From NCBI GenBank assembly GCA_021770785.1, contig JAETQH010000002.1, positions 1-64,000 on the forward strand: a stretch of 64,000 nt of DNA, in the 5' to 3' direction. Numbering within the stretch: the first letter of the stretch is position 1; the number at the start of each line of letters is the position of its first letter. This DNA is from Lachnospiraceae bacterium. GTDB taxonomy: Bacteria > Bacillota > Clostridia > Lachnospirales > Lachnospiraceae. The position numbers and the translations under genes are program-made. Under the pieces are notes generated by a model. The model saw only the letters and a program-made list of their open reading frames with translations, had not been told where the DNA came from and did no database searches. Positions 9,754 through 20,179 of this stretch are shown one piece after another.

Positions 9754-10716
9754 TTAGCTTTCTTCGCCCTGGTTTAACTGAAGTCCTAACTCTTTTAATT
9801 TTGCCAAAACTTCCTCTAATGACTTCCGTCCTAAGTTACGGACTTTCATCATGTCCTCCGGGGTTCTGTTTGTGAGCTCTTCTACAGTATTGATACCTGC
9901 TCTCTTCAAACAGTTATAAGAACGAACAGATAACTCAAGTTCATCAATGTTCATCTCCAATACTTTCTCTTTTGCATTGTCTTCTTTTTCAATCATGACA
10001 TCAGCATTTACTGCCGCCTCGGATAAGTCAATGAAAAGATTTAAGTGCTCGCTCAGCACTTTCGCAGCCAGACTGACAGCCTCATCCGGCTCAAGTGTTC
10101 CGTTGGTATATACATCCAGCGTAAGCTTATCATAGTCTGTAATTTGACCGACACGGGTATTTTCCACAAGCAGGTTCACACGCTCTACCGGTGTGTAAAT
10201 AGAATCAATCGCAACCACGCCGATGGGCACATCCTCTGACTTATTTTTCTCTGCGCTGACATAGCCTCTGCCCTTTGTAATGGTAAGCTCCATGTATAAT
10301 TTACAATCTGCTCCGCCATTTAAGTTAGCAATTACTAAATCCGGATTTAAAATCTGAATATCAGAATCAACCTGGATATCTGCCGCTGTGACTACACCTT
10401 CACCTTCAAATTCAATGTAAGCAACTTTAGGTTCATTTGTAGAGCTGTTATTTCTGATGGCAAGATTTTTGATATTCATAATAATCTCAGTCACATCTTC
10501 CTTTACGCCAGAAATGGAGCTGAATTCATGTAAAACACCATCTATCTTAACCTGGCTGACAGCCGCACCCGGCAGAGAAGAAAGCATGATTCTTCTCAAT
10601 GAGTTGCCAAGTGTGGTTCCATAGCCTCTTTCCAATGGTTCTACAACAAACTTTCCGTACTTCTTGTCTTCTGAAATTTCTGCGATTTCAATTTTAGGTT
10701 TCTGGAAATCGAACAC
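9754..10716 (-). CDS. rpoA: DNA-directed RNA polymerase subunit alpha
   Basis: 320 residues. The N-terminal assembly domain ([20 protein letters not shown]) and the C-terminal alphaCTD ([35 protein letters not shown]) are both complete. It assembles the beta and beta-prime subunits and contacts UP elements and activators. It sits in the normal alpha-operon position after rpsD. Confidence 0.98.
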   Translation of the reverse strand: MFDFQKPKIEIAEISEDKKYGKFVVEPLERGYGTTLGNSLRRIMLSSLPGAAVSQVKIDGVLHEFSSISGVKEDVTEIIMNIKNLAIRNNSSTNEPKVAYIEFEGEGVVTAADIQVDSDIQILNPDLVIANLNGGADCKLYMELTITKGRGYVSAEKNKSEDVPIGVVAIDSIYTPVERVNLLVENTRVGQITDYDKLTLDVYTNGTLEPDEAVSLAAKVLSEHLNLFIDLSEAAVNADVMIEKEDNAKEKVLEMNIDELELSVRSYNCLKRAGINTVEELTNRTPEDMMKVRNLGRKSLEEVLAKLKELGLQLNQGEES

Positions 10717-10772
10717 TACAAAATCCCTCCTTCTCGGGTAATTTGCTTAACGGATAAATTAATTAATCACGC

Positions 10773-11366
10773 CTATTTAGAATATAACTCGACAATGAGC
10801 ATTTCATCAACAGGTACGTCAATCTGCTCTCTGGAAGGTAATTCTTTTACAGTTCCCTGTAATTTTTCAGTGTCAACATCTAACCAGTCCGGAACTAATC
10901 TTCCGCCGGTTACTTCAAGAATGTCTTTCATTCTCTGAAGACCTTTGCTCTTTTCTCTGATCTCAATAACGTCACCGGCTTTTACTAAGTAAGAAGGAAT
11001 GTTTACCTGTTTTCCGTTTACTAAAACGAATTTGTGGTCAACAATCTGTCTTGATTCTCTTCTGGTTCTTGCAAATCCCATACGGTATACCACGTTGTCT
11101 AATCTGGACTCTAACATAGTCATTAAGTTAGTACCGGTCATACCTTTCATCTTATCAGCTTTCTCATAGTAGTTGTGGAAAGGTTTCTCTAATACACCAT
11201 AGATGAATTTTGCTTTCTGTTTTTCTCTTAACTGAAGAGCATACTCGGACATTTTCTTGTTTGCTCTTTTTAACTCTCTGTTAGACTTCTTATCATATCC
11301 TAAGAAACTTGGGTCTAAACCAAGTGATCTACATCTTTTCAGAACAGGTACTTTATTTATTGCCAT
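10773..11366 (-). CDS. rpsD: 30S ribosomal protein S4
   Basis: 197 residues with the C-terminal S4 RNA-binding fold (LESRLDNVVYRMGFARTRRESRQIVDHKF). The N-terminus has one cysteine (C12) and no four-cysteine zinc site, so this is the zinc-free form. S4 is a primary 16S rRNA binder and often autoregulates the alpha operon; no S4 target is recognised here. An AGGAGGAGA box precedes the ATG. Confidence 0.98.
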   Translation of the reverse strand: MAINKVPVLKRCRSLGLDPSFLGYDKKSNRELKRANKKMSEYALQLREKQKAKFIYGVLEKPFHNYYEKADKMKGMTGTNLMTMLESRLDNVVYRMGFARTRRESRQIVDHKFVLVNGKQVNIPSYLVKAGDVIEIREKSKGLQRMKDILEVTGGRLVPDWLDVDTEKLQGTVKELPSREQIDVPVDEMLIVELYSK

Positions 11367-11384
11367 TTTCGTCTCTCCTCCTAA

Positions 11385-11777
11385 TTAAACTCTTCTACGT
11401 TTTGGTGGACGACATCCGTTGTGAGGAACCGGAGTTACATCTTTGATGCTTGTAACTTCAAGACCACAAGCGGAAAGTGCACGGATAGCTGCTTCTCTTC
11501 CGGAACCTGGTCCCTTTACCATAACGTCAACTGTTTTTAAACCGTGTACTAAAGCTGCCTTTGTAGCTGTTTCAGCTGCCATCTGTGCAGCATATGGAGT
11601 AGATTTCTTTGAACCTCTAAATCCAAGACCACCGGCACTTGCCCATGATAAAGCATTACCTTCAGCATCTGTAATTGTTACGATTGTATTGTTAAAAGAT
11701 GACTGAATATGTGCCTGTCCGCGTTCAACGTTTTTCTTTACACGCTTTTTTGTCACTTTTTTTGTAACCTTAGCCAT
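11385..11777 (-). CDS. rpsK: 30S ribosomal protein S11
   Basis: 130 residues. The conserved core includes [33 protein letters not shown] and the C-terminal [18 protein letters not shown]. It forms part of the 30S platform near the E site. It lies between rpsM and rpsD in the usual alpha-operon order; the 127-bp gap before it is longer than usual. Confidence 0.98.
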   Translation of the reverse strand: MAKVTKKVTKKRVKKNVERGQAHIQSSFNNTIVTITDAEGNALSWASAGGLGFRGSKKSTPYAAQMAAETATKAALVHGLKTVDVMVKGPGSGREAAIRALSACGLEVTSIKDVTPVPHNGCRPPKRRRV

Positions 11778-11904
11778 ATCTAAACTAACCTACTTTCTCT
11801 CAAAATAATCTGTTTATTCTGCAACAAGCCGTCTATCTAAGACAACTTCCTAGCGCACCCCTGCCCGCAGGAACCGTGCGCAAAAACAATACCATGCTAT
11901 ATCT

Positions 11905-12273
11905 TTATTTCTTCTTATTTGCAACGGTGCGCTTCGGACCTTTACGGGTTCTTGCATTGGTCTTTGTTTTCTGACCACGAACCGGAAGCCCTTTTCTGTG
12001 GCGGATTCCACGATAGCAGCCGATTTCCTGAAGTCTCTTGATGTTCATGGCGATTTCTCTTCTTAAATCACCTTCTACTGTCTGAGTCTCATCGATAACT
12101 GCACTGATTCTTTTTACTTCGTCGTCTGTTAAATCTCTAACACGTGTGTTAGGGTCTACGTTTGCCTCTGCAAGGATACGGTTAGAACTTACTCTTCCAA
12201 TTCCATAGATGTAAGTTAAGCCGATTTCTACACGTTTTTCTCTTGGTAAATCTACACCTGCGATACGAGCCAT
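11905..12273 (-). CDS. rpsM: 30S ribosomal protein S13
   Basis: 122 residues from the ATG at 12273 ([19 protein letters not shown]). This start was chosen over one six codons upstream because that upstream ATG is part of the ATGGAGG ribosome binding site itself and the conserved N-terminus begins at MARIAG. The C-terminal [17 protein letters not shown] tail contacts tRNA. It belongs to the 30S head. Confidence 0.97.
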   Translation of the reverse strand: MARIAGVDLPREKRVEIGLTYIYGIGRVSSNRILAEANVDPNTRVRDLTDDEVKRISAVIDETQTVEGDLRREIAMNIKRLQEIGCYRGIRHRKGLPVRGQKTKTNARTRKGPKRTVANKKK

Positions 12274-12613
12274 GTGCTTTTTAACCTCCATTAATCATCT
12301 GACACCGGAATTTACGATGTCTTTCGTTTTTTGTTCCTGTAATGGCGTTCGCCATCCTTCAAGCCACTTGACCTCATGGCTTTCCTGCTTTGCGCAGACA
12401 CAAAAAAATAATTCGGACAGCCCCGTTGTCTCCGGTCTGAAATGTGTGCCCGACTTATCTTTTCTGAATTTGGATTTCTCTCTTCCATACCCTCGGTATG
12501 TAAATATGGAAAAGCAGCGTTCCTGCTGTTTATTATGATAACAGTTTCAACAACCCGTCCGGGCGTTGCACTGCAGCCGCACATAATAATAACACAAACA
12601 AGACAAGAACCAA
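12274..12613 (-). other. 340-nt spacer between rpmJ and rpsM, no gene seen
   Basis: No conserved ORF was found on either strand. It contains small inverted repeats, for example ATACCGAGGGTAT and GGCGAACGCC on the minus strand. Other bacteria usually have under 60 nt here. It may carry a translational control element for the alpha operon, such as an S4 target, but this is inference. Confidence 0.35.
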
Positions 12614-12727
12614 TTAGCCCTGTCTCTGTTTGTGTTTCGGATTCTCACAGATAATTCTGATGCTTCCTTTTCTTTTAATGACTTTGCATTTCTCGCAAAT
12701 AGGTTTAACTGATGATCTTACCTTCAC
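12614..12727 (-). CDS. rpmJ: 50S ribosomal protein L36 (zinc form)
   Basis: 37 residues beginning at a GTG codon (12725-12727) preceded by a strong GAAAGGAGG box. This is the canonical L36 length and N-terminus (read as MKVRSSVKP). It carries the zinc-ribbon ligands C-x2-C, C and H ([25 protein letters not shown]). The GTG start means gene finders may extend it upstream wrongly. Confidence 0.96.
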   Translation of the reverse strand: MKVRSSVKPICEKCKVIKRKGSIRIICENPKHKQRQG

Positions 12728-12845
12728 AGCAAATCCTCCTTTCTTATCAAGGCTCATTTTCGCTTTCTTTTTTGCAAAAATGGCACTATCCAAAAGTGTC
12801 CATTTAGCATTATAGCACGGGCACTGTTTAGAAGTCAACAAAAAC

Positions 12846-13064
12846 TTACTTGTCTCTCCAGATAATTCTGCCTTTAGTCAAATCGTATGGTGACATTTCA
12901 ATGGTAACCTTATCACCTGGCAAAATACGGATGAAGTTCATACGAAGTTTTCCGCTGATGGTTGCCAAAATCTGATGGCCATTCTCAAGTTCTACCTTGA
13001 AGAAAGCATTTGGCAGTTTCTCTACAACGGTTCCTTCCACTTCAATTACGTCTGCTTTTGACAT
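12846..13064 (-). CDS. infA: Translation initiation factor IF-1
   Basis: 72 residues, the exact usual length, with an OB-fold ([38 protein letters not shown]). It binds the 30S A site during initiation. An AGGAGG box is 8 nt before the ATG. It stands between the KOW-protein gene and rpmJ as in many Clostridia. Confidence 0.98.
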   Translation of the reverse strand: MSKADVIEVEGTVVEKLPNAFFKVELENGHQILATISGKLRMNFIRILPGDKVTIEMSPYDLTKGRIIWRDK

Positions 13065-13114
13065 TGAATAAACCTCCTGTTTTTATTTCTATAGAAAATA
13101 TCATGCAATGGCTG

Positions 13115-13366
13115 TCATTGAATGATACTTTTATACATTTTAACGACTCTCTTTACCTCAAGGTCGGTAAGGCTGCCGGATAAAATCTCTTTTATTTCTA
13201 TCGGAATATTTTTGATTAACTGAACATGTTTTAAGCTTTTTTTCTTCGGCGCCGCAAGGGGCTTGGTTGTTCCATTTACCAAAAATACGAATTTTTCATC
13301 TTTTTCTTTCACCAGATAAATCTGGTTTCTGTCATGCCCTGACAAGGATTTTGCAAATTCCATCAT
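13115..13366 (-). CDS. KOW-domain RNA-binding protein, L14e-like
   Basis: 83 residues. The N-terminal half (SLSGHDRNQIYLVKEKD and FVFLVNGTTKPLAAPKKK) matches the small KOW/L14e-like RNA-binding proteins placed between map and infA in Clostridia. The C-terminus is helical and basic. Function is not established, but its fixed place in the ribosomal operon and its basic character suggest a ribosome-associated role. Confidence 0.85.
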   Translation of the reverse strand: MMEFAKSLSGHDRNQIYLVKEKDEKFVFLVNGTTKPLAAPKKKSLKHVQLIKNIPIEIKEILSGSLTDLEVKRVVKMYKSIIQ

Positions 13367-13432
13367 TCTATTTCCTTCAATTAACCTGCATCTCTTACTA
13401 ATTTATTTCTTCTTGCCAGTAGAAAGGGGGTA

Positions 13433-14233
13433 CTAGTTGCTTTCCGCACCGCTCTGCCAGATACCCCCGGCAATCTCGGTTTCTGTAAGTGTCAAAATTT
13501 CCGGTCTGCCCTCTGTAATCACGATAGTGTTTTCGTAATGTGCGGATAAAGATAAATCCTCCGTGACAACCGTCCAGTCATCATCCATCCACACCACCTC
13601 GGCAGTTCCCGCATCAATCATCGGCTCTACGGCAAGGGTCATGCCCGGTCTTAATTTAATTCCTCTGCGGAACTGTTTAAAATTCGGTATCTCCGGGTCC
13701 TCATGCAGATGGGAACCGATACCGTGACCGCACAAATCCCTCACCACGCCGTAACCAAAACTCTCTGCATAATCACCGATGGCTTTGGAAATCTCATGGA
13801 GGTGATTTCCTGCCACCGCATATTTCATTCCTTCAAAAAAACTCTGTCTCGTCCGCTCGATTAAAAGCCTTGCCTCTTCTGAAATCTCACCCACCCCATG
13901 GGTCCGTGCCGCATCGGAATGATAACCTTTGTAAATCACTCCCGCGTCAAGGCTTACAATATCCCCTTCTGTAATTATCCTGTCTTTAGAAGGTATTCCG
14001 TGAACCACCTCTTCATTCACGGAAACACAGATAGAAGCCGGATAGCCCTGGTAATTTTTAAAGGAAGGCTCACAGCCAAAGCTACGGATCATCTCTTCCC
14101 CCATCCGGTCAATATCTAAGGTGGACATGCCCGGCCTTATGGCTTTTCCCAGTTCCTCATGAACCTTTGCAAGGATTTTCCCTGCCTCTCTCATTAATTC
14201 GATTTCACGCTCAGATTTAATCGTTACAGACAT
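13433..14233 (-). CDS. map: Methionine aminopeptidase, type I
   Basis: 266 residues. Metal ligands are seen in order: LDAGVIYKGYHSDAA (two Asp), GHGIGSHLHEDP (His), LAVEPMID (Glu) and a Glu in HYENTIVIT. It removes initiator Met from nascent proteins. The C-terminus runs about 15 residues beyond the common 250. It follows adk in the usual secY-adk-map order. Confidence 0.97.
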   Translation of the reverse strand: MSVTIKSEREIELMREAGKILAKVHEELGKAIRPGMSTLDIDRMGEEMIRSFGCEPSFKNYQGYPASICVSVNEEVVHGIPSKDRIITEGDIVSLDAGVIYKGYHSDAARTHGVGEISEEARLLIERTRQSFFEGMKYAVAGNHLHEISKAIGDYAESFGYGVVRDLCGHGIGSHLHEDPEIPNFKQFRRGIKLRPGMTLAVEPMIDAGTAEVVWMDDDWTVVTEDLSLSAHYENTIVITEGRPEILTLTETEIAGGIWQSGAESN

Positions 14234-14310
14234 TTCTTCCTCTTTCCCGCCGCAAACGGCGTGCTATCCTGCGGCGTACCCGTCAAAGCACACCGCAGCA
14301 ACAGCATTCT

Positions 14311-14952
14311 TTAACCCAAAATTGCCACAATATCGGAAAATACTTTTTCCATAGGCTGGGTTCCGTCTACGGATTTTAAAATACCTTCCTTATTATAATA
14401 ATCAATCAACGGCTGGGTCTGCTCATGATATACAGTCAGACGCTTCTGAACCGTCTCCGGTTTATCGTCATCCCTTAATACCACCGGCTCGCCGCATCTG
14501 TCGCAAATCCCCTCCACCTTGGTTGGGATAGAGACAATGTGATATGTAGCTCCGCAGTTTAAGCAGGCACGTCTGCCGCTCATGCGGTTTACGATATTTT
14601 CATCCGGTACGTCCACATCAATGGCGTAATCCATCTTCTGGTTTATTTTTTCAAGGGCTGCTGTAAGCGCTTCTGCCTGTGGTATGGTTCTTGGGAAACC
14701 ATCTAAAACAAATCCGTTTTTGCAGTCCTCCTGCTGTATTCTGTCCATTACAAGGTCACAGGTCAGTTCGTCCGGAACTAATAAGCCCTGGTCCATATAC
14801 TGTTTTGCTTTCTGGCCTAACTCTGTTCCGTTTTTAATGTTTGCACGGAAAATGTCTCCTGTGGAGATGTGCGGAATGCCGTATTTATCCGCAATCTGTT
14901 TTGCCTGTGTTCCTTTTCCGGCTCCCGGAGCCCCTAACATAATAATCTTCAT
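14311..14952 (-). CDS. adk: Adenylate kinase, zinc-lid type
   Basis: 213 residues. P-loop [10 protein letters not shown] at residues 7-16, the DGFPRT motif, and a LID domain with four cysteines ([16 protein letters not shown]) that bind structural zinc, typical of Gram-positive enzymes. It converts ATP and AMP to two ADP. Its position between secY and map is standard. Confidence 0.98.
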   Translation of the reverse strand: MKIIMLGAPGAGKGTQAKQIADKYGIPHISTGDIFRANIKNGTELGQKAKQYMDQGLLVPDELTCDLVMDRIQQEDCKNGFVLDGFPRTIPQAEALTAALEKINQKMDYAIDVDVPDENIVNRMSGRRACLNCGATYHIVSIPTKVEGICDRCGEPVVLRDDDKPETVQKRLTVYHEQTQPLIDYYNKEGILKSVDGTQPMEKVFSDIVAILG

Positions 14953-15102
14953 AATAAACCCGCCTTTCTTCTCTCACGATACAATCGCATAGTGAAAAAT
15001 AAGTTTCTGGTATACCTCACGCTGCCCACTCTGGCAGCATATTTTGTAAATAGGAAAGTAACGCTGAACTTATACAAGCCCAGCGTTCCCATTTCTGACC
15101 GA

Positions 15103-16419
15103 TTAGTCGTTTAAAAATCCTTTATAATAGCGTACACGCATCTGTGACTCAATTTGTTTTAAAGTCTCGATAACCACACCTACAATAATAATGATGGAAG
15201 TTCCACCAAAAGATACGTCTGCTCCGAATACTCCGTTAAAGAAGATTGGAACAAAGGCGATAAATGCAAGTGCAATCGCTCCTATAAAGACAATGTAATT
15301 TAATATTGTATTCAGATAATCACTGGTTGGCTTTCCTGGTCTGATACCGGGAATAAAGCCACCTGCTTTTTTCATATTATTTGCAATCTCTAACGGATTG
15401 AAGGTAATTGAAGTATAGAAATAAGCAAATGCAATAATCAGCAGAATGTAAACCACCAGACCGATAGAATAAACCGGCTCATTGGGGTTACACCAGTTCG
15501 ACTGGGACATTCCCCTCAAAATCTTGCTGCCAATTCCTGTTCCATTTCCTTTTCCAAGCAAGCCTGCGATGATAACCGGGGTCTGCAGTAAAGACTGCGC
15601 AAAAATAACCGGAATTACACCGCTGGTGTTTACTTTCAGTGGAATATGAGTTGACTGACCGCCAACCTGCTTTCTTCCCTGTACCTTCTTGGAATACTGT
15701 ACCGGAATTTTCCGAACTCCGTCCTGCAAAAATACAACAAATACAACCATTGCCACAATAATAGCTAGGATAATTACTCCTGCAAGGATACCCCTTGGAA
15801 TGGATTTACTAACAATAAACTGTTCGTATAAAGTACCCATATCATTCGGTATACGTGAAATGATGTTAATGGTAAGTACGATAGAAATACCGTTCCCCAC
15901 ACCTTTTTCCGTAATACGTTCGCCAATCCACATCAATACTGCGGAACCGGCTGTCAATGTAAGTACAACAGAAATGACTGTAAGCACATTCTTTGACTGC
16001 AGAATATCACTTCTGTAAAATCCGACTACCATGGCAATAGACTCAATAAACGCAAGAACTACGGTAAGATATCTCGTAATCTCTGCAATCTTTTTACGCC
16101 CTTCTTCTCCGTCGCGCTGCATCTCCTCCAATTTCGGAATTGCAATCGTAAGAAGCTGCATGATGATGGATGAAGTAATATACGGTGTAATATTCAATGC
16201 AAATATAGACATGTTATAGAATGAGCCTCCGGTAATCGCATCGAAAAAGCCCATTCCATCTGCTGTCTGGCTGGCAAACCAGCTTGCAAATACTTCATTT
16301 TTTATACCAGGAATCGGAAGCTGGCTTCCTATCCTGATGACAATTAACATCAAAAATGTAAAAATAATTCTTTTACGAATATCTTTAATTTTAAATGCGT
16401 TACGGAGTGTTTCCAGCAT
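15103..16419 (-). CDS. secY: Preprotein translocase subunit SecY
   Basis: 438 residues with ten predicted transmembrane helices, the plug region after TM1 (LPIPGIKNEVFASW), and the cytosolic C5 loop and tail motifs (MKKAGGFIPGIRPGKPT, SQMRVRYYKGFLND). It forms the protein-conducting channel. The start overlaps the rplO stop by one base (TAATG), so the two are translationally coupled. A 150-bp gap with an AACGCTG...CAGCGTT hairpin separates it from adk. Confidence 0.98.
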   Translation of the reverse strand: MLETLRNAFKIKDIRKRIIFTFLMLIVIRIGSQLPIPGIKNEVFASWFASQTADGMGFFDAITGGSFYNMSIFALNITPYITSSIIMQLLTIAIPKLEEMQRDGEEGRKKIAEITRYLTVVLAFIESIAMVVGFYRSDILQSKNVLTVISVVLTLTAGSAVLMWIGERITEKGVGNGISIVLTINIISRIPNDMGTLYEQFIVSKSIPRGILAGVIILAIIVAMVVFVVFLQDGVRKIPVQYSKKVQGRKQVGGQSTHIPLKVNTSGVIPVIFAQSLLQTPVIIAGLLGKGNGTGIGSKILRGMSQSNWCNPNEPVYSIGLVVYILLIIAFAYFYTSITFNPLEIANNMKKAGGFIPGIRPGKPTSDYLNTILNYIVFIGAIALAFIAFVPIFFNGVFGADVSFGGTSIIIIVGVVIETLKQIESQMRVRYYKGFLND

Positions 16420-16859
16420 TAAATCACCTCTGCTTTTCCACCAAGAGCCTCAATTTTTTCTTTCGCACTTGCGCTAAAGGCATTTGCCTGAACTGTAAGC
16501 TTCTTAGTAAGTTCGCCGTTACCCAAAATCTTAACTCCGTCTCTTGGGTTTTTCACGATACCTGCCTCGATTAATGTTTCAACGGAAACAACTGCGTCAT
16601 TCTCAAATGCTTCAAGAGCTGAAAGGTTAATACCGATGATTGTCTTAGAGTTTCTGCATTTGAAACCTCTCTTCGGCAATCTTCTGTATAATGGCATCTG
16701 ACCACCTTCAAAACCCGGTCTTGGTGCTCCGGAACGAGCTTTCTGTCCCTTATGACCCTTACCGGCAGTCTTACCATTTCCTGAACCGTGTCCACGTCCC
16801 CTTCTGAAATTATCACTCTGCGCAGAACCTGCTGCTGCCTGTAAATTGGATAAGTCCAT
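16419..16859 (-). CDS. rplO: 50S ribosomal protein L15
   Basis: 146 residues from the ATG at 16859, placed 8 nt after AAGGAGG; an in-frame GTG three codons upstream lies too close to that box. The N-terminal Gly/Lys/Arg-rich loop ([20 protein letters not shown]) and [18 protein letters not shown] are diagnostic. It is a late-assembly 50S protein. Confidence 0.97.
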   Translation of the reverse strand: MDLSNLQAAAGSAQSDNFRRGRGHGSGNGKTAGKGHKGQKARSGAPRPGFEGGQMPLYRRLPKRGFKCRNSKTIIGINLSALEAFENDAVVSVETLIEAGIVKNPRDGVKILGNGELTKKLTVQANAFSASAKEKIEALGGKAEVI

Positions 16860-16883
16860 CACTGACACCTCCTTATCTTAATT

Positions 16884-17069
16884 TTAAATTTCTTCTACTT
16901 TTACATATGGTGCTACTTTACGAAGCGCGCCGGCTGTTGCTGCGTTATCCGGCAGCTCAACTGTTTTATACAGTTTTGTTAAACCAAGAGCTTCGATGGT
17001 TTTTTTGTTCTTTGGAACAGCACCGATTGTTGATTTCACCAGTGTTACTTTAAGTTTCTTCTCTGCCAT
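16884..17069 (-). CDS. rpmD: 50S ribosomal protein L30
   Basis: 61 residues, the usual size of the short bacterial L30. It begins MAEKKLKVTLVKSTIG and contains the conserved LGLTKLYKTVELPD. It lies between rpsE and rplO as expected, 13 bp after rpsE. Confidence 0.97.
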   Translation of the reverse strand: MAEKKLKVTLVKSTIGAVPKNKKTIEALGLTKLYKTVELPDNAATAGALRKVAPYVKVEEI

Positions 17070-17082
17070 CTTAAATTCCTCC

Positions 17083-17592
17083 TTAACCTACGACTTCTTC
17101 TACGGATTTACCGCGAAGCTTCGCTACTTCTTCCGGAGACTTTAACTGACTTAAAGCATCAATAGTTGCAAGAACTACATTCTGTTTATTGTTAGATCCT
17201 AAAGATTTTGTACGGATATTTTTGATTCCGGCAAGCTCACAGACATTACGTGCAGGACCTCCGGCGATGATACCAGTACCTTCTGGGGATTTCTTTAATA
17301 AAACAGATGCTCCTGTATGTTTTCCTGTAACATCATGTGTGATACTTGAAACGTCATCTAATTTTACAGAGATGAGTTTCTTCATAGCGTCTTCTTTTCC
17401 TTTACGGATTGCTTCCGGAATTTCAGAAGCTTTTCCTAAACCAGCACCAACATGGCCATTGCCATCACCGACAACAACTAAGGCTGTAAAACGGAAGTTA
17501 CGACCACCTTTAACAACTTTTGTTACACGTTTGATTGACACTACTTTTTCATTTAATTCTAACTGACTAGCATCAATAATTTCACGTTTCAT
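17083..17592 (-). CDS. rpsE: 30S ribosomal protein S5
   Basis: 169 residues with the dsRBD-like N-terminal half ([20 protein letters not shown]) and a C-terminal half with [19 protein letters not shown]. It contributes to decoding fidelity and mRNA unwinding. A TAGGAGG box precedes the ATG. Confidence 0.98.
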   Translation of the reverse strand: MKREIIDASQLELNEKVVSIKRVTKVVKGGRNFRFTALVVVGDGNGHVGAGLGKASEIPEAIRKGKEDAMKKLISVKLDDVSSITHDVTGKHTGASVLLKKSPEGTGIIAGGPARNVCELAGIKNIRTKSLGSNNKQNVVLATIDALSQLKSPEEVAKLRGKSVEEVVG

Positions 17593-17606
17593 GTTTCTTC
17601 CTCCTA

Positions 17607-17975
17607 TTAAAAGTCTAATCCAGCCTCTCTTGCTGCCTCAGCTAAAGCCTTTACTTTACCCTGATATATGAAGCCGCCTCTGTCAAAGACAACTGTTGTA
17701 ATACCCTTATCTAATGCTTTCTTAGCAATGACTGTACCAAGTTTTGCTGCTGCATCAACGTTATTAGTTTTCTCTAATTCTGCTTTTACGTCTTTGTCAA
17801 GAGTAGATGCAGAAACAAGTGTATTTCCAACTGTATCGTCAATAATCTGAGCGTACATATGATTATTACTTCTGAAAACAGCCAGACGTGGTCTCATCGC
17901 TGTACCTGCAAGATGATGACGCATTCTTCTATGTTTGTTCTCACGAACTACTGTTCTTGATTTCTTACTAACCAT
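17607..17975 (-). CDS. rplR: 50S ribosomal protein L18
   Basis: 122 residues. Begins [22 protein letters not shown] and contains [20 protein letters not shown] and [20 protein letters not shown]. It binds 5S rRNA in the central protuberance together with L5. Spacing to rpsE is 14 bp. Confidence 0.98.
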   Translation of the reverse strand: MVSKKSRTVVRENKHRRMRHHLAGTAMRPRLAVFRSNNHMYAQIIDDTVGNTLVSASTLDKDVKAELEKTNNVDAAAKLGTVIAKKALDKGITTVVFDRGGFIYQGKVKALAEAAREAGLDF

Positions 17976-17993
17976 TTTTCGTCACTCCTTTAA

Positions 17994-18533
17994 TTATTTC
18001 TTACCAGTCTTACCAACTTTACGTCTAATAACTTCATCAGCATATTTGATACCTTTTCCTTTATAAGGCTCAGGTCTTCTTTTATCTCTGATTTCAGCTG
18101 CGTATTGGCCAACTTTTTCTTTATCGATACCGGATACAATAATTTTGTTTCCGTCAACTTTGGATTCCAGTCCTTCTGGGTCTGTCATCTCAACCGGATG
18201 AGAATATCCTAAGTTAAGAGTAAGAACTTTTCCAGATTTAGAAGCTCTGTAACCAACACCGTTTACTTCCAGCTCCTTTGTATATCCTTCAGTTACACCA
18301 ACAACCATGTTGTTGATTAATGTTCTAGTCAATCCGTGTAAGGATTTCATTTTTTTCAAATCATTCGGTCTTGTTACGATTACTTCGCTGCCTTCTAATT
18401 TGATTTCCATCTCAGATGGAAGGGTTCTTTCGAGAGTTCCCTTAGGACCTTTTACAGTCACATGATTATTTTCTGCAATCTCAACTGTTACGCCAGCCGG
18501 AACTGCGATTGGCATTCTTCCTATACGTGACAT
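17994..18533 (-). CDS. rplF: 50S ribosomal protein L6
   Basis: 179 residues starting [19 protein letters not shown], with the C-terminal signature [20 protein letters not shown]. It sits near the base of the L7/L12 stalk. The following 109-bp gap to rpsH holds two small GC-rich hairpins (near 18594-18640) with adjacent T-runs on the plus strand. Confidence 0.98.
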   Translation of the reverse strand: MSRIGRMPIAVPAGVTVEIAENNHVTVKGPKGTLERTLPSEMEIKLEGSEVIVTRPNDLKKMKSLHGLTRTLINNMVVGVTEGYTKELEVNGVGYRASKSGKVLTLNLGYSHPVEMTDPEGLESKVDGNKIIVSGIDKEKVGQYAAEIRDKRRPEPYKGKGIKYADEVIRRKVGKTGKK

Positions 18534-18642
18534 GCCCGTACCTCCTAAAATTTTGCTTATTTATTGCGCCCAGAAAAACGAAGTTCTTCCGAAATGCCGC
18601 CGCTTGGCGACATTTTTTTGTCCGCCCACTGGCGGGCATTTT

Positions 18643-19044
18643 TTACCACACAAATGCTAATACTTCTCCACCAACCTGAAGCTTTCTAGCCTCTTTATCA
18701 GTGATGATACCCTGGTTTGTGGAAAGGATTGCGATACCTAAACCGCCAAGTACTCTTGGAAGTTCGTCTTTACCAGCGTAAACACGAAGACCCGGTTTGG
18801 AAATTCTCTTTAATCCTGTAATGATTTTCTCGTTCTTGTCTGCACCATATTTTAAGGTGATGCGGATGGTCTTGAAGTTACCATCTTCTACGATATCATA
18901 TTTTGCGATATATCCCTCATCTACAAGAATATCTGCAATGGCAATTTTCATTTTAGATGCAGGAACATCAACTGTATCATGTTTAGCAGTATTTGCATTA
19001 CGAATTCTTGTAAGCATATCTGCGATTGGGTCAGTCGTCATCAT
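18643..19044 (-). CDS. rpsH: 30S ribosomal protein S8
   Basis: 133 residues (132 if the second Met is used) with [22 protein letters not shown] and the C-terminal [21 protein letters not shown]. It is a central-domain 16S rRNA binder. In some bacteria S8 represses the spc operon; no target is recognised here. Confidence 0.98.
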   Translation of the reverse strand: MMTTDPIADMLTRIRNANTAKHDTVDVPASKMKIAIADILVDEGYIAKYDIVEDGNFKTIRITLKYGADKNEKIITGLKRISKPGLRVYAGKDELPRVLGGLGIAILSTNQGIITDKEARKLQVGGEVLAFVW

Positions 19045-19092
19045 GATGTATATTTCCTCCTTTTAATAATACGGTCCCTCCGTACCGTCTGA

Positions 19093-19278
19093 TTACCAGC
19101 TTGCCTTTTTAACTCCTGGTATCTGGCCTTTGTATGCTAATTCACGGAAACATACTCTGCAGATTCCGTATTTTCTTAAAACTGAATGTGGACGTCCACA
19201 AACGCGGCAACGTGTGTAAGCTCTGGTAGAGAACTTCGGTTTACGCTGCTGTTTTATTTTCATAGATGTTTTAGCCAT
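19093..19278 (-). CDS. rpsZ: 30S ribosomal protein S14, type Z (zinc-binding)
   Basis: 61 residues, the short S14 form with a C-x2-C...C-x2-C zinc site ([22 protein letters not shown]) and the terminal [11 protein letters not shown]. It lies between rplE and rpsH. The short type is typical of Firmicutes. Confidence 0.97.
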   Translation of the reverse strand: MAKTSMKIKQQRKPKFSTRAYTRCRVCGRPHSVLRKYGICRVCFRELAYKGQIPGVKKASW

Positions 19279-19294
19279 TAAAATTCCCTCCTAC

Positions 19295-19834
19295 TTATTT
19301 GGCGAATGGCATGTTGAACAATGTCAATAATTCACGAGCTTCTTCATCTGTTTTTGCTGTGGTAACAAAGATAATGTCCATACCACGAACTTTATCCACC
19401 TTATCATACTCGATTTCCGGGAAAATTAACTGCTCTTTGATACCAAGTGCATAGTTTCCACGTCCATCGAATGCGTTTGGATTTACACCTCTAAAGTCAC
19501 GTACACGGGGTAATGCCAAGTTGATTAAACGATCCATAAACTCATACATTTTCTCACCGCGTAAGGTTGTTTTACAGCCGATTGCCATTCCTTCTCTGAT
19601 TTTAAAGTTTGCAACGGAATTCTTCGCTTTAGTTGCAACTGCTTTCTGACCTGTGATTGTCTCCATGTCTTTGATAGCAGCTTCTAATAATTTTGCATTC
19701 TCTTTGGCTTCACCAACGCCCATGTTCACAACGATTTTGTCGAGCTTTGGCACTTCCATGATATTTTTATATCCGAACTTTTTCATCATCGCATCTACGA
19801 TTTCATTCTGGTACTGTTCTTTCAGTCTGCTCAC
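19295..19834 (-). CDS. rplE: 50S ribosomal protein L5
   Basis: 179 residues when started at the GTG at 19832-19834, which follows GAGGAGG by 8 nt. The more upstream ATG would overlap rplX and adds ten residues without family similarity. The core is [46 protein letters not shown] and [18 protein letters not shown]. It binds 5S rRNA. The start choice is inference from the ribosome binding site. Confidence 0.95.
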   Translation of the reverse strand: MSRLKEQYQNEIVDAMMKKFGYKNIMEVPKLDKIVVNMGVGEAKENAKLLEAAIKDMETITGQKAVATKAKNSVANFKIREGMAIGCKTTLRGEKMYEFMDRLINLALPRVRDFRGVNPNAFDGRGNYALGIKEQLIFPEIEYDKVDKVRGMDIIFVTTAKTDEEARELLTLFNMPFAK

Positions 19835-19856
19835 CTGTTTTGCCTCCTCTCTTCTA

Positions 19857-20168
19857 TTAGTCAATCACTTCGCCTGTTTTCTTTGCGAAACGTACTTTCT
19901 TATCTCCGTCCATCTTGAAGCCTACGCGGGTAGGTGTTCCTTTGTGAAGATACATTACGTTGGAAATATCTACAGGTCCCTCCTGATGGATGATACCACC
20001 CTGCTGATTTGCCATGCTTGGTTTTGCATGTTTGGTCACCATGTTGATACCTTCAACCAGAACTGTGTTATTTTTTCTATTTACAGCAATAACCTTGCCT
20101 TCTTTGTCTTTATCTTTGCCAGCGATAACTTTAACCATATCGCCTTTTTTAATTTTCATGGTTGCCAT
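19857..20168 (-). CDS. rplX: 50S ribosomal protein L24
   Basis: 103 residues with an N-terminal KOW motif ([20 protein letters not shown]) and [16 protein letters not shown]. It initiates 50S assembly. A GGAGG box lies 7 nt before the first ATG. Confidence 0.98.
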   Translation of the reverse strand: MATMKIKKGDMVKVIAGKDKDKEGKVIAVNRKNNTVLVEGINMVTKHAKPSMANQQGGIIHQEGPVDISNVMYLHKGTPTRVGFKMDGDKKVRFAKKTGEVID

Positions 20169-20179
20169 ATCCGGTCCTC

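Noticed and set aside
9461-9757. Rightward open frame of about 98 codons in the rpoA-rplQ spacer
   Set aside because: It overlaps the rpoA 3' end on the opposite strand, has no ribosome binding site and a composition unlike real proteins (Cys, His, Pro and Arg rich). It is probably a chance frame in structured spacer DNA.
11778-11904. Terminator in the 127-bp rpsM-rpsK gap
   Set aside because: No hairpin followed by a T-run on the minus strand; the alpha operon is expected to continue through it.
12312-12584. Leftward 90-codon frame between rpmJ and rpsM
   Set aside because: No ribosome binding site, no recognisable motif, and mostly polar random-like composition. The spacer is more likely regulatory.
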